NCBI GenBank assembly: GCA_963932465.1
Contig: OZ010786.1
Span: 596,615,038 to 596,679,037, forward strand
Reading direction: 5' to 3'
DNA length: 64,000 bases
From: Maratus speciosus
Lineage: Eukaryota; Arthropoda; Arachnida; Araneae; Salticidae
The stretch's first letter is position 1. Each line of letters opens with the position of its first letter. Both the position numbers and the translations under genes were made by a program. The notes below the pieces were generated by a model that did no database searches, had not been told where the DNA came from, and worked only from the letters and a program-made list of their open reading frames with translations. Below, in pieces: positions 12,250-24,062 of this stretch.

Positions 12250-13660
12250 TGTATAAGTTTCATTTAACATCTGTCCATGAAAATGAAACCTCTGTTACTT
12301 TATTTACATTTAGCGGAATAAATAATAAAAATTTTATCCAACAAAGGGCGCTACTAATCTGTATTGCTCAAAGAACTTTCCACAATAGAAGTCAAGTGCC
12401 ATTTTCACTTTGTCTGCAACATGTTTAGAGTGTAGAGCAGTATTATAAAGTTCTAAGATGAGTGTGTTTTCTCTTTGTAACTTCTGTTACTCGAATTTTA
12501 GGTTTAAATATTGTTTTAAAAATAAAATTTCTCTTTAAATCACAAAACGCTAAAAAAAATAAGTTTATATAAATAACATAGTTATTTTTTAGAATATTAT
12601 TATTTAAGAAACAATTTTTTTTTTGCTTAAATGTAAACTCTGTTACAACTTTTGGTAACAGATGTTACATACAAATAACACAGGTTACATTTTATCACAG
12701 AATATACATTTTTGTGGTACTTATTGCTATTCTTATTACTTATTTATATTTATTTTTGCAGTAGCATGTATTATTTATTTGTGGTATTTTCCAGATCTAA
12801 AAATGTCTCCTAAGAAAACAAGTTTTCAAGTTCTTGAATCTACTGCTAAAGAAAATTAAATTAAAGAAATAACGCTAGATAAAATAATTAAAGGAGCATA
12901 CATACTAGTAGAATTTGTAACTGAAAAAAAAAGAGAAAAATGAAGTATTACTACATAGCCGTTACACAAGATGATTTAGAAGATAGTGAAGTGCAATTTA
13001 TGTTTTTGAAAGCTTCTGATGATACATTATTTATTTTTAAATTAGATGACAATGATATTGCATATATACAGTTCGAACAGATCTGAAAAATTTTGCCCAT
13101 GCCAACTGTAGTACGGAAAGGGGGCAGATTAATTTACAAGTTCCCCACCCTGTTGACGTATTTGAAAAATAATTGCAGTGTTAAAAATTATGTCTGATTT
13201 ATTCAGTGTGTCTTTATTAGTTGCTAAAAAGTCAGTTTGTTTACATCTTGTAAATTTTTGTAACCTCTGTTACTGGATTTAGCTTCTGTTACTGGATGTA
13301 ACTTTTGTTACTTGAAGAATTTTTCTATTTCTTTTAAATAATTGTAAACTGATAATAAACCAAATGTATTTAAAACAAAGAATATGTTATGTACTTTAAA
13401 TACAATTAAAAAAATATTTTCTTTAAAATTAAATAAGTGGTAATTATGAACTTTAACTTAGTTTTTTTTCTAAACGAGATAAAATTACACATGTAATGAT
13501 AATTAAATTTTAGTATTTATTATTCATCTTTCTAAAATTATTATTTTGAACTGAATGACATTTTTGATAAAGTAATATATAAAAGTTGTATTTTTTGTTG
13601 AAATATTTGTATCATAAATTAAGCAAATACTGTCCAGTAACAGAGGTTACATTTTTCACG
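12250..13660. other. Cluster of GTTAC / GTAAC motifs
   Basis: Motifs of the type CTGTTACT, GGTAACAGATGTTAC and AGTAACAGAGGTTAC recur at about 12292, 12480, 12640-12690, 13260-13315 and 13630-13650, on both strands, inside the 3.0-kb element. This is denser than in the neighbouring sequence. They may be a decayed array of protein-binding sites or relics of a shorter tandem repeat; the function is unknown. Confidence 0.45.
12803..13197 (+). pseudogene. Broken C-terminal fragment of pogo/jerky-type transposase
   Basis: Starting at MSPKKTSFQVLE, the frame reads on through one stop to KGAYILVEFVTEKK, then a +1 shift gives YYYIAVTQDDLEDSEVQFMF and DDNDIAYIQFEQI, an in-frame stop, then KILPMPTVVRKGGRLIY. 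The pattern 'GxYxLVxFxTKK - YYIxxV - VxFLK - DDxxxIxxxxI - LPxP' resembles the acidic C-terminal domain found after the DDE domain in many arthropod pogo/jerky-like transposases; this is a recollection of the family, not a search. At least two stops and one frameshift. The catalytic domain is not visible, so the element is not autonomous. A possible splice acceptor (TTTTCCAG) precedes the fragment. Confidence 0.6.
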
Positions 13661-14525
13661 CTAGATATGACTTTGCAAGATTATATTTTAATTGTAAAAT
13701 TGATTTTTTTTCTGTGCGGATGCTAATTTTGTGCAGCTTAAATATATATTTAAACAATATTATTGTTATTTAGTAAAATCTAGATAATAAAAAATGACGA
13801 AAAAAAATCTTGAAGAACACAAAGAAAATTGGATTTACCCTAATATGTCCAAACATAAATACGTTAAATTTGCAATTTTTATAATTTTTTGATATGTATT
13901 GTGAATTATGAAATTAATATTCAAAAAATTTATGAATTGCAACCTACAATTTTTTTTGATGGATTCAGATTTATTAAGTCCTGCTTTATGGAAATTCAAA
14001 ATTTCACATTTTTCTTCCTAGTAGTTTTCAAATTATGCTTAAAAAACGGCAAAATGATGGTTTAAGTATGATAGAAATCAATGATAGAAGTGACTAAATA
14101 TTTTGAAATTTCTTACGCTATCCTGTAATTTAGCAGGCTTAATTGACTGTCTAATGTGCCTTGATCAAGAAGGGAGTTTCTCTCGGTTAACAGTCGAATC
14201 CCGATTTTCAATTTGGATACAGCCCTTAAAATACGCTCATTTTAAAATAATTAATTTCTCGGAAACTTATGGTACGAATTGCATAAAAATTTGCTTTTAG
14301 ACTAATTGAAGGGTGTAGAGTTCATTCATGCTGTCAGAATTGTGTACTGCTATTGAAAAAAAAACAAAGTTATGGTTCGTTTTAATATGTAGATGGCCCC
14401 CTAAGCAAATTTTATATACATGATTTAAAAGTAGACTTTATTTCAAATCGTTACCATTAACTTTCTTATACGATAATTTGTTGAGGAATTAGTAGGGTGT
14501 TTACTTTTTTTTCCACGACTGTACG

Positions 14526-15265
14526 TCTTCGATTCGCATTTGCTTATTTTTTTTTTTTTACTTTCTTCTATCTTTAAAAGCAGAAATTATAGAGTTCGTG
14601 AAAATTTTCGACTTTCGGTTTTCGGTGAATTTATACGTTTTAGAATATCCTGAACACTATTTGATGGTTTTTAGAAAATGCCTGTCTATCACTCTCTCTG
14701 TGAGTCTGTATATGAGTCTGTCTGTGAGTCTGCCTGTATGTGATAAAAATTTTGTGGGTGCTCTATCTCAAGCACGGAATTTTACAAAACCTCTGATTCA
14801 GTTAGACCGTGATATGAAATGGTTCTGATTACGTTTTGGTGTAAAACATCCAACAAGTGGTGTTGCTATGCTGCATTTTGTATTATTTACGCGTTTTTTA
14901 CTATAGTCATATCTCAAGAATTAATGCACGGAATTTCATATCTTTAGAATCCTCATGATGAGCATTCATTACCATTTAATTTTTGCACTATGTTAGCGAA
15001 TTTTGAAGTAATGTAGATGAGATAGAAGAAAGTTTTGGGATTGCCACATCCGACTGGTTTTTTTATTGTTTGTTTTTGTAATAATGATGGCATTTTTAAT
15101 GTTCTTTATTGTATTTGTATGTCATATATCTCATGTAAAATTATTTGCAAAAAAGGTGCGCGTAATACGGCGAAAATACGTAAAAACAGACAATACAATC
15201 TCAAATTGTATTACGCATTGTGCACCGTAGAGTGTAATATGACGGAATATGCGAAATATATATAA
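14526..15265. repeat. Composite repeat, unit 1 (two ~146-bp subrepeats)
   Basis: Starts ATTCGCATTTGCTTATT and ends near CGAAATATATATAAGT. Unit 2 follows directly with the same head and tail. Only two internal subrepeats with CTCAAG..GCACGG are present (about 14760 and 14907), against six in unit 2. It abuts the right end of the 3.0-kb pogo-like element. Confidence 0.8.
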
Positions 15266-16815
15266 GTCCCCGCTTCGCATTTGCTTATTACTTTCTTCTA
15301 TCTTTACAAGAAAAAGTATTGGATTCGTGAAAATTTTCAACTTTCCGTTTTGACGAATTTACACGTTTAAGGGTCAGAGCTCCCGAAAAACATGGTTTTA
15401 CAAAACGTCTGTCTGTGAATCTGTTTGTCTGTATGTGACACAAATTTTGTGGGCACTCTATCTCAAGAATTGTGGCACGGAATTTAATAATAATTTCTAT
15501 TCAGTTTCTCCCTGATATAAATAGATGCTGATAAGTTTTTGGTGTAAATCACACAACAGGTGGCGGTGCTATGTTGCATTTTTCACGATTTCCGCAATAG
15601 CTCTGTCTCAAGAACTAATACACGGATTTTCATCAAACTTCATAATCAGTTAACCTTGCTATAATTTGATGCTGATTATGTTTTGGTGTAAGTCGCCCCA
15701 CAGGTACCACTGTATGCTCCAGTTTCCACGATCTCTGCAATATCTCTATCTGAAAAACTAATGCACGAACTTTCATCTAACTTGAGATTCACTTACACGT
15801 ATACGCAAGTCGTTTCTGATCAGGTTTTTGTATTAATCGTCCAATACATGGCGCTGTATGCTGCTTATTTTTCTGATCTTCGGAATAGCTCTATCTGAAG
15901 AACAAATGCACGAATTATTTTCTAATTTCAGTTTCAGTTACATGTTGACACAAGTTGTTGCTGGTCGGGTTCTCGTGTTAATCGCTCAGCAGGTGTCGCT
16001 GCTATGAAGGATTTTTCACGATTTTCATATTAGCTCTATCTCAAAAACTAATGCACGGATATTCATCAAACTTGAGACTGAGTTAGACATGGACATAAAT
16101 TGTTGCTGATTAGGTTTTGGTGTAAATCGCCCAACAGGTTTCGCTGCTATGCTGCATTTTGCAGCATGCACACGATTGTAGCGATAGTCATATCTCAAGA
16201 AGTAATGCATGGAATTTCACATCTTTATAATCCTAATGATAGGCATAGATTGCCATTTAATTTTGGCGTTGTAATAGCTAATTTTGAAGTATTAACATGT
16301 ATGAGATAGAAGAAAGTTTTGGGATTGGCACTCCAACTAGTTTTCTTTATTTTTGTGCTAATGATTGCACATTTAATGATCTTTATCGTATTTTTATGTC
16401 ATATAAGAGGGTCTCACAACCATAGATAGTAGAGCATGTCCATTTTGAAAAAACATGAGATAGTCCATTTAGAAAGTGCATAAAATCTGTTTTATCCACT
16501 CTCACAGTGAACCAGGTCTGTTTTAACATACTTTCTCATTATGTCATCTGTTTACAGACTTGGTTTACTGTGGGAGTGGTTAAAACAGATTTTATGCGAC
16601 TTCTAAATGAACTATCTCATATTTTCTTTAATGGACTTGGTCTACTATGACTGTGAGCCCCTCATATATCATGCAAGATTCTGTGGAAAAAAAATAGTGC
16701 GCGTAAGGCGGCGTATGTATGTAAAAATAGAAAATTCAATCTCAAATTGTAGGGCCGCCTTTTCACCGTAGTGCGTAATATGCTGAAATATACATAACTA
16801 CTATATATGAATGAA
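15266..16815. repeat. Composite repeat, unit 2 (six ~146-bp subrepeats)
   Basis: Same head and tail as unit 1, but the subrepeat with landmark CTCAAGAACTAATGCACGG or similar occurs at about 15447, 15601, 15744, 15889, 16031 and 16188, a spacing of 142-157 bases. The tail is interrupted by the palindromic MITE at 16407-16663, for which unit 1 preserves the empty site. Short ORFs across it are shadows of the repeat. Confidence 0.85.
16407..16663. mobile_element. Palindromic MITE (257 bp)
   Basis: Starts GAGGGTCTCACAACCATAG and ends with the inverted counterpart CTATGACTGTGAGCCCCTC. The arms are complementary along nearly the whole length, so it folds into one long hairpin. The flanks (CATATAA left, ATATATC right) and the uninterrupted CATATATCTCATG in unit 1 (about 15122) suggest a 5-6 bp AT-rich duplication, but the exact length is ambiguous. 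Superfamily unassigned. Confidence 0.8.
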
Positions 16816-16819
16816 AGGA

Positions 16820-18189
16820 TAAAAACCCTTTTAAAATTCCAAATTCCAAATTAAATTTCAAAAATTTAAATTAAAATCCGACGTTTCTTTCTCCTAACTT
16901 TAAATGTCATTCTAAAACCAGTTTTACCCCTTGTAACTTTGTTTTCCAGCAGTACATCTTATTACTTTCAGATACTAGGACTTCCCTCAGAGGGATTAGT
17001 CTGAACGATATTACTGAGAACATAGATTTAATAATAACATGTGGAAGCAAAGAAAATGAGATGTTATCTTTAATTGTCCATAAACAGCGAAAAATTGAAA
17101 TGATGAAAATAAACGAATTGTAGAATTACAAAATCTTATATATAAATTCGTATACACTGTTTAAAAAAATGGGAAATCAAACCATTCAAGACAGCCATGC
17201 ATGGATATAAAATTGAAAGTACGCAATATATTAAAAGTAAAATAGAAAATGAAACACTAATTTACTTATATCGGAATTTTAACTGTATAAAATGATGTCA
17301 AGAGCATAATCAGACGCTCCGCACCAATTTGAGTAACTTTAAATGACAAATATATCATGTTTAAAAAGAATGGACTATACTTTATATGGTGTGTGCTCCC
17401 CCAGAATAGTTAATATTGTACAATATCTGTTTTCCACGGATGCAATGAGGTTGTCGATAACATTTAAGGAATTCTCTTCTCAAAATCTAATATAGTATCA
17501 AAGTACCGTATACATCAAAAGTGGCATGCAATGTTTCGTTAGAGTGTGTTTTAGATATGCTCGATCGGATTTAAATAATGAGTGTATGCTGGCCACTAAA
17601 TACGCTGTATTGTTTTGTTTTCAAACATATTCTTCACAAGTTGAGCTGTATTTAGCATGTATTAAATAAAAGAAATCGGCAATGATTACAACATAAAGTA
17701 TGACACAAGATCTGAATATATCGTCTGCATAACTTTTGAGCTGTCAAAGTGTCATTTGAAGTAATTTACAAATCCATACATATTTATTCAGCAAATCATG
17801 CAAGCTAACATACGGAAATATGAACCCGATTACAAAATTTCACCAGAATAAGTTAATATATAAAAAATCTACTAATGATAATTGAGAATATGATCTTATG
17901 ATAAAATGTCTAGAAAAATGAATCCGATAAAAAATTCATATCACATTTAAAACGGCACTTCCCTCTGTTAGTGGCCTTGGCGAGAGAGAGAAAAGCCTAG
18001 AGAAGGAACACTTTAACAAGTACTTTCGGGCAACCTACTCACTGTTTCATACAGGTCTTTATTCAATATTTACACAATTTATTTAATGCTAGGTGGGTAT
18101 CTATCAGTTTTGTTGCATTTAAATCGCATGTTTTGCGGAGGAAATGCAGCATTATGAAATATTTAAAGTTGCTGTACCTAATAATTCCA
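16820..18189. other. AT-rich stretch, no gene
   Basis: No supported gene, RNA or repeat boundary. A purine run with GAGAGAGAG occurs near 17983. Confidence 0.45.
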
Positions 18190-18810
18190 AATTAATGGTA
18201 ATTGAGATCGCTTTCCGTTAATTTCATCTTTTTAAATTTTAAATTTTTTAGAAACCATTCATAGAGACAATTGTATATTTTAAAACTAACCCGAAGCAAA
18301 ATTTCAAGATTTTGGGCTCAGCAGTAACAGAGAAATAGAAAATTTTTGAAAGTTTTTTGTTTCTGCACTGTTTTTTATATCGACAATTTTAGAAATTGTT
18401 CTATTGCGAGAATTTACGTCATGATAAATACAGCCATGTCAATTTTCATGTCTATATTCCTAACAGTTCCATGTTCTTCGTTACTTAGATCATCTTTAGA
18501 TCTTTTTCCGCTTTGTTTAGCCTTTCTATTTTTTAGAATTCGTTCTACAACGAGCATTTACATCTTATTAATTACTACCATGCCAAAGTTCTAGTTTCTA
18601 ACCCCAACAGTATCCCAAAAATTTCAATATTCCAAATAAATCATAGTTTAGAACCTTTCTAGAAATTTTTACGTTTATCCGTCAAATTGAACCTTTTAGA
18701 GAGCGTTCATTACGAGTATTTACATCTTAAAAGTAACTACCGCACCAAATTTAAAGTTTCTAACCCAATCAATATCGCAGAAATCACAATTTTAGAACTT
18801 TTTTGCTCCT
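18190..18810. repeat. Degenerate tandem repeat (~175-180 bp unit)
   Basis: Three diverged units share landmarks of the type AAATTTCAAGATTT, TTTAGAANNGTTC and TTTACATCTTA, seen around 18295, 18420, 18555, 18700 and 18740. The similarity is clear by eye but weak, and unit borders are approximate. The short plus-strand ORF at 18346-18594 is not recognisable. Confidence 0.45.
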
Positions 18811-19016
18811 GCAGCGATGTAGGTTCTTGCACTGACATAAAATAGTCTTTTTTTCGGAGCAGAGATGGCCACCAACATTTTTTTAAGTTGGCTATGTAGT
18901 TTCAGAGATAACACCTCACAAACGTACAAGCATTAATAATATTATATACTTTATAATATTATAACGCTTTATAATATTAGCATTATATGTACAGATACAA
19001 AAGCCATTTATCTGTT

Positions 19017-19847
19017 ACAAGCTAAAGTGCCGGCGTTGCCCAGAATTTGAAGGATGTTTGTTCTGAAAAATCAATTTCAAAATTTAACATACAACACAAA
19101 ACAAACATTAAAAAAGCAGTCGAAATGTTGTTGAATGAGTCATATGAAAACGCTATATAAAAATGTATAAATGTATATAACAGACACAAAAGAATACAGC
19201 TATAAATGAACTTATTTCAATTTATATTTGGAGCAATAATGTTAAAATACGCCAATATTTCCCTAATCGGGTTTTTATTACGCTTCAATACATTTTTCAC
19301 ACTCATATGACGTTATACTATATCCACCATGCCCTTTATATTTCCAATATGACGTAATATTTTAATCTTTCACGTGGAAACCTTGAAATAGAAAATTTAT
19401 GAAGTTATATTCACTTTCATTTAAATTCGTCAAACCATTTATTTCATTTTCATATTTCACGTGAATATCTTGCAATAGAAAAGTTATGACGTAATATTCA
19501 CCTTTTTTTAAATTCGGCAAACTATTTATTTCATTTTCATTTTTCACGTGGAAATCTTGCAGTAGAAAATTAATTGTTGTAGTAATAATTTTATTGTGTT
19601 TTATAATTGTTGGCAACTGCTGTAACGAAAAATGTTTAAATTTGATAAGAAATTGCTGTTAAATTGGTGGTTTTTTATTAATTAAAAATTAACTATAAGT
19701 TATTTCGATTCCGGATTACTTTAATTGTCTCGGCCGTATTTTAATACACATGTACGTACCTCTTCACAATTTTGGCTTCCAAATTGTGGATTTTTTATAG
19801 AATTACAAACAGACAAATAGACAAGTTTTCATTTTTATATATCTCTC
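19017..19847 (-). mobile_element. Nonautonomous Helitron (~830 bp)
   Basis: On the minus strand the 3' end reads CTGGGCAACGCCGG (hairpin) then CACTTTAGCTTGT, a degraded form of the CTAGT end typical of Helitrons. The 5' region reads ATATATAAAAATGAAAAC followed by GTCTATTTGTCTG. The last ~230 bases match 52440-52677, which keeps CTAGT. No helicase is encoded. The interior has a short tandem repeat (19350-19570). Confidence 0.7.
19350..19570. repeat. Internal ~85-bp tandem repeat of the Helitron
   Basis: About 2.5 units with landmarks TTTCACGTG..ATCTTG and TAGAAAATTTATGA. The 84-aa minus-strand frame over it is repetitive only because the DNA is repeated. Confidence 0.8.
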
Positions 19848-20604
19848 TATTCTATGAAAAGTGACTAACGCTGTCACCGCCGCCGCCAGTGGTTTTGAAT
19901 TTTTTGTGACCGGAGGTCTTTCTTCGTTAATATTAAGAAAACTATTGCATACAAATATATGAAAATCGGTAGTATTATAGCGAAATGTTTGATCAACACA
20001 CTAATGCAAACAGTTTTCGAATCGAAGAATTATTTTAAGAGATATTTAATGCTAAAGTTGGACAAAATCGTTCTATTAAAAAAAAACTTATAAGAGCAAA
20101 AGCTATACATGGGAATTTAATCATGTTTAGATCATTTTATTCAATAGAAGATCCCGGTCTGCAGATTTCATCATTTTTTTTTTATTTGACTCATTTTTTG
20201 TTTTATTTCTATTTTAAATTCAAATATTCAGCATTTTGACAGATATTTTTTATATATTTTAGAAAATGGTATTAATTTAAACTGTTGCCAACTGTATAAA
20301 CAGCGCAAACAATAATGTTTGCTTCAAATAAAAAAAAAAATATTTACACGTTACTATTATAAACAGAAAAAAACCTTCAAATTACAATTAAATAATTAGG
20401 TATAAAAAGCAGGCACTTATTGGAAATTACACCATAAAAACTATATTTACATGTGAATTTTAAAAGAGAAAGGATATTGTAAAATAAATTCATTAACATG
20501 CGTTAGAAATCTGAAATAGAACAAATTACGTCACATTACACTGATTATGCAAAATGAACAAAAAATAGTATTGTAAAACAGTTTAAATTTAAAAATTGCG
20601 CGAG
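19848..20604. other. AT-rich; includes a fragment of family X
   Basis: No gene. Bases 20290-20510 resemble 29622-29818 (landmarks ACAGCGCAAA, CATGTGAATTTTAAA, CATTAACATGCGTT), so this is a diverged fragment of the dispersed repeat called family X here. Confidence 0.5.
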
Positions 20605-21725
20605 ACAAAATATTAGAGGTTAAATATTAGATTTTTTCAAAATTTTATTATTTGTCGTTTGATGTGAGGTGTTCTGCTATAAGTATGCAAATTTTTATGT
20701 TTCAACATAATTAGGGGCTGAGTTAGAAAAATTGCTTTAAATACACAAGTTAGAGCCCAGAGGGTTAAATATTAGACTTTTTCAAAATTTTATTATTTGT
20801 CGTTTGATGTGAGGTGTTCAGCTATAAGTATGCAAAATGTCATGTCTCCAACTTAATTAGGGGATGAGTTAGAAAAATTGCTTAAAATACAAAAGTTAGA
20901 GCCCAGAGGGTTAAATATTAGACCTTTTTCAAAATTGTATTATTTGTCGTTTGATGTGAGGTGTTCAGCTATAAGTATGCAAAATTTCATGTCTCCAACT
21001 TAATTAGGGGCTGAGTTAGAAAAATTGCTTAAAATACAGAAGTTAGAGAATGGAGGGTTAAATATGACTTTTTTAAAATTTTATGATTTATCGTGTTATC
21101 GCAAGTTTTCAGCTATAAGTATGCAAACTTTCAATTCTCCAACTTAGTTAGGGGATGAGTTAGAAAAATTGCTTAAAATACATAAGTTAGAGCCCAGAGG
21201 GTTAAATATCAGACTTTTTCAAAATTTTATTATTTGTCGTTTGATGTGAGGATTTCAGCTATAAGTATGCGAAATTTCATGTCTCCAACTTAATTAGGGG
21301 CTGAGTTAGAAAAAATTGTTTAAAATACATAAGTTAGAGCCCAGGGGGTTAAATATTAGACTTTTTAAAATTTTTATTATTTGTCGTTTGATGTGAGGTG
21401 CTCAGCTATAAGTATGCAAAATGTCATGTCTCCAACTTAATTAGGGGCTGAGTTAGAAAAATTGCTTAAAATACACAAGTTAGAGACCGGAGGGTTAAAT
21501 ATGACTTTTTCAAAATTTTAATATTTATCGTGTTATCGCAAGTGTTCAGCTATAAATATGCAAACTTTCATGTCTCCAACTTAATTAGGGGCTAAGTTAG
21601 AAAAATTGCTTTAAATACACAAGTTAGAGCCCAAAGGGTTAAATATTAAGCCTTTTTCAAAATTTTATTATTTGTCGTTTGATGTGTGGTGTTCAGCTAT
21701 AAGTATGCAAATTTTCAAGTCTCCG
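20605..21725. repeat. Tandem array, ~146-bp unit, about 8 units
   Basis: Units begin GGGTTAAATATTAGACTTT and contain TTATTTGTCGTTTGATGTG, CAGCTATAAGTATGCAAA and TAATTAGGGGCTGAGTTAG. Starts are at about 20618, 20762, 20907, 21055, 21200, 21347, 21492 and 21635. Two units (near 21055 and 21492) are a variant with TTATCGTGTTATCGCAAG in place of the usual segment, so the array has two unit types with irregular interspersion. Confidence 0.95.
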
Positions 21726-21965
21726 ATATATATAGTTTCTGAGAACGGACTCTGTGACAGACGGACAAAGAGACAGACAAAGGAGTGAGACAGGTAGGGT
21801 TTCGTTAGATGGACGAAACTCTAAAAACATGCTGCGGATGACAGTAACAACATCCTAAAATTACATTACCATCAGCGATCTACCAATCCCGAAGTTTTTT
21901 TATATTCGTTTCATATATTCTTATTCTTTTGTGCGGCCCTGTAAAATAATTATCAATATTATATA

Positions 21966-22311
21966 CAGTAAAACCTCTGAATAGCGGACACCCCGAGAAT
22001 GCAGAATTTGTCCTCTATTTAGAGGTGACCGCTACTGAGAGTAAAACATGTACAGTTATTTAAGAGTTGGTAATCGAAAAAATGTCCGCTAAATAGAGGT
22101 ATCCGCTAATAGGGTGTGTCCGCTATGGAGGTTTTACCAGTAAAACTTCTGAATAGCGAACACCTCGGGAGGGCAGAATTTGTCCTCTATTTGGAGGTGT
22201 TCGCTACTGAGAGTAAAAAATGTACAGTTATTTAAGGGTTAAAAATCGAAAAAATGCCCGCTAAATAGAGGTGTCCACTAATCGGGTGTGTCCGTTATGG
22301 AGGTTTTACTG
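21966..22311. mobile_element. Tigger/pogo-type MITE, tandem dimer
   Basis: Two ~172-174 bp copies sit head to tail (21966-22137 and 22138-22311), each with CAGTAAAACCTCTGAATAG at the left and its complement (CTAT..GGAGGTTTTAC) at the right. The CAGTNAAACCTC terminus and TA on the left flank fit the pogo/Tigger branch of Tc1/mariner. No target site separates the copies. Noncoding. Confidence 0.8.
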
Positions 22312-23470
22312 CATAATAATATCATCCTTTACAAGAAAATTGCATGCTGTATGATAGACAGACAGACATCCAGAGAAAGATAACCTCCGGAACAATAAAC
22401 ACTCATGTCTTTTGTTTTAATCATCCACAATTGTATGTCATACAACATGCCAGATTTTATACAACAGGCTAAAAACGGTCACCGTGGTACGGAATACTGT
22501 ATTATTATTTGTTTGCCCACCAAAAGTGGTTGCCACGGGTTGTTGCAGGGTTTGTGATCACGAGGTTGAAACTGATCTATTCAATATTACTGCGTGCGTT
22601 TTTTTTTTTTTTTTTTATTTGCTCCATGTGTCCAAACCAGTTGTCTACGAAAACATCAACCGGTGAAAGTGACGCACACCAAATTTCTCTGACGTATGCA
22701 AATAAATTGTGCTTTTTTAAGAGTTTTTTCTATATAATTTTTAAACGGTTTGGAACTTATTTTTCATAGTAGGTGCATTCAGTAGGCGACCCTCATAGGT
22801 ACCTTCTGGTGCAATCAGAAACGAAATCCGACAAATATTTTTTGAGTTATGCTTGACGAAAGGTTTTTATTAGGCTTTTTTTTTAGTAGGACATGGCGTT
22901 AATATCCATCGTAGTAGTAAAGTGTCCGGACAGTAATATTTCGTTGAGTATTAGCCTTCGCTTCGCTCAGACAATAATTTTCGGACGATCTTTAAGAGTA
23001 AAAAGGCTGACGTTCGGAATATTCTCATTCATTCAGTTGTAGTTAGCTGATTCCCGGGCCGGCCAAGCCCAGGCTTGGCATCTGAGCCTGGACAATCAAT
23101 CAAATGATAATAAACCAATTTAAGAACTGCTCTTCCCAATTTACAACAATGGCAAACCCCAAGATATTAGCTAAAACCCTCGACAAAAACGGGCGAACTT
23201 GCAATTTTGAGATGCCTGCAAAACCTATGGCGAAGTAGCTCCTAAAATAATCAACGTAACGGCCTCAAGGACTTTCGGACTGTAAGATGAGCAGCGAAAT
23301 AAAAAAGTTCGATCTACCAAAAGGTTCTCGAGTCCAATTATTATCCAAGTATGACACCCCAAGATGTCCTTGCATCTAAAAAGCAGGCTGTACGGACACA
23401 TGCCGGGAAGTGAACGGGCTGCGACACCCCTTTCTGGTCTCGAACGTGCGATGCATTACATGAATATATA
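22312..23470. other. Unassigned stretch with a GC-richer block
   Basis: Contains a T run at about 22598-22617. A block at 22990-23460 is clearly richer in G+C than its surroundings and has coding-like texture, but every frame is broken by stops and I could not assign it. It could be a decayed retroelement or gene fragment. Confidence 0.35.
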
Positions 23471-23945
23471 CAGGGTGATTCATAAATATCGAAACAATAG
23501 GCTATCTTCTTAAATATTACCCCTAGGCACATACTTCCAATTGAAAAGTTTCATAAAGAGAGGTGCAAAATTTGATGAGATAAGTTTCAACTCCATGGGG
23601 GGTCTATATGAGAAAATACAAAAATTAAATTTTTATACGGGCTTAGTAGAGTAAAATTCCCAATTAGGAAATTTTTCCTTATCTATTCCTGAATTAAACA
23701 CAAAAAAATCATCTCGATATCTTTAAAATTCGCAGAGATATCAAAATCCAAAATTCGTGACTTACACCATTTATCCATGCCTCTGAGCGACGAGTTTTTG
23801 ACTCCTTTTGAATGCAAGATAGGGATCAGCCACAAATTGTACATTATTAAAAGTCGATATAAGACAGTGCCTCTCCTTTGGACATAAAATAGGCAGAGTA
23901 TAGATTTTACGTTAAACTTGTTTTCAAAATATGCTGGTGGTCTGC

Positions 23946-24062
23946 ACTAGAGGTCTGCACGGGTCGAAATATCTAGGTCCGGTCCCAAACCGACTCATAG
24001 GAAAAAAAGTTCGGCCCTGCCTGGAAAAAAGTTCAAATCGTAGCCTGGCCCGACCTGACTGA
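23946..24062. repeat. GC-rich repeat fragment
   Basis: Begins AGAGGTCTGCACGGGTCG and contains repeated GGTCCGGTCCC and TGGCCCGACC motifs. A related inverted piece lies at 24985-25085 (GACCGGCCCGGCCTGGC, GTTTGGCCCGGCTCC). The two may be the ends of an old element interrupted by the SINE-like sequence between them. Confidence 0.4.

Larger units (their letters stand above)
11520..14521 (+). mobile_element. Tc1/mariner-superfamily element, pogo-like, 3.0 kb
   Basis: Terminal inverted repeats begin CAGTCGTGGAAAAAAAAG and continue imperfectly for ~190 bases (landmarks CAACAAATT, ACTTTTAAAT, CATCTACATATTAAAACGAA on the left and their complements at 14365-14521). TA follows the right end; the left flank is GA, probably mutated. 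The middle contains a broken coding remnant (12803-13197) resembling the tail of pogo/jerky-type transposases and an unusual cluster of GTTAC motifs. The rest is AT-rich and noncoding. Confidence 0.75.

Noticed and set aside
20605..21725. CRISPR-like regular repeats
   Set aside because: Units of ~146 bp are contiguous, without unique spacers, in a eukaryotic AT-rich context; a tandem satellite-like array.
23041..23470. Solo LTR or gene remnant
   Set aside because: GC-richer and starting region has TGTCCGGACAG, but no matching direct flanks, no readable frame and no second LTR were found.
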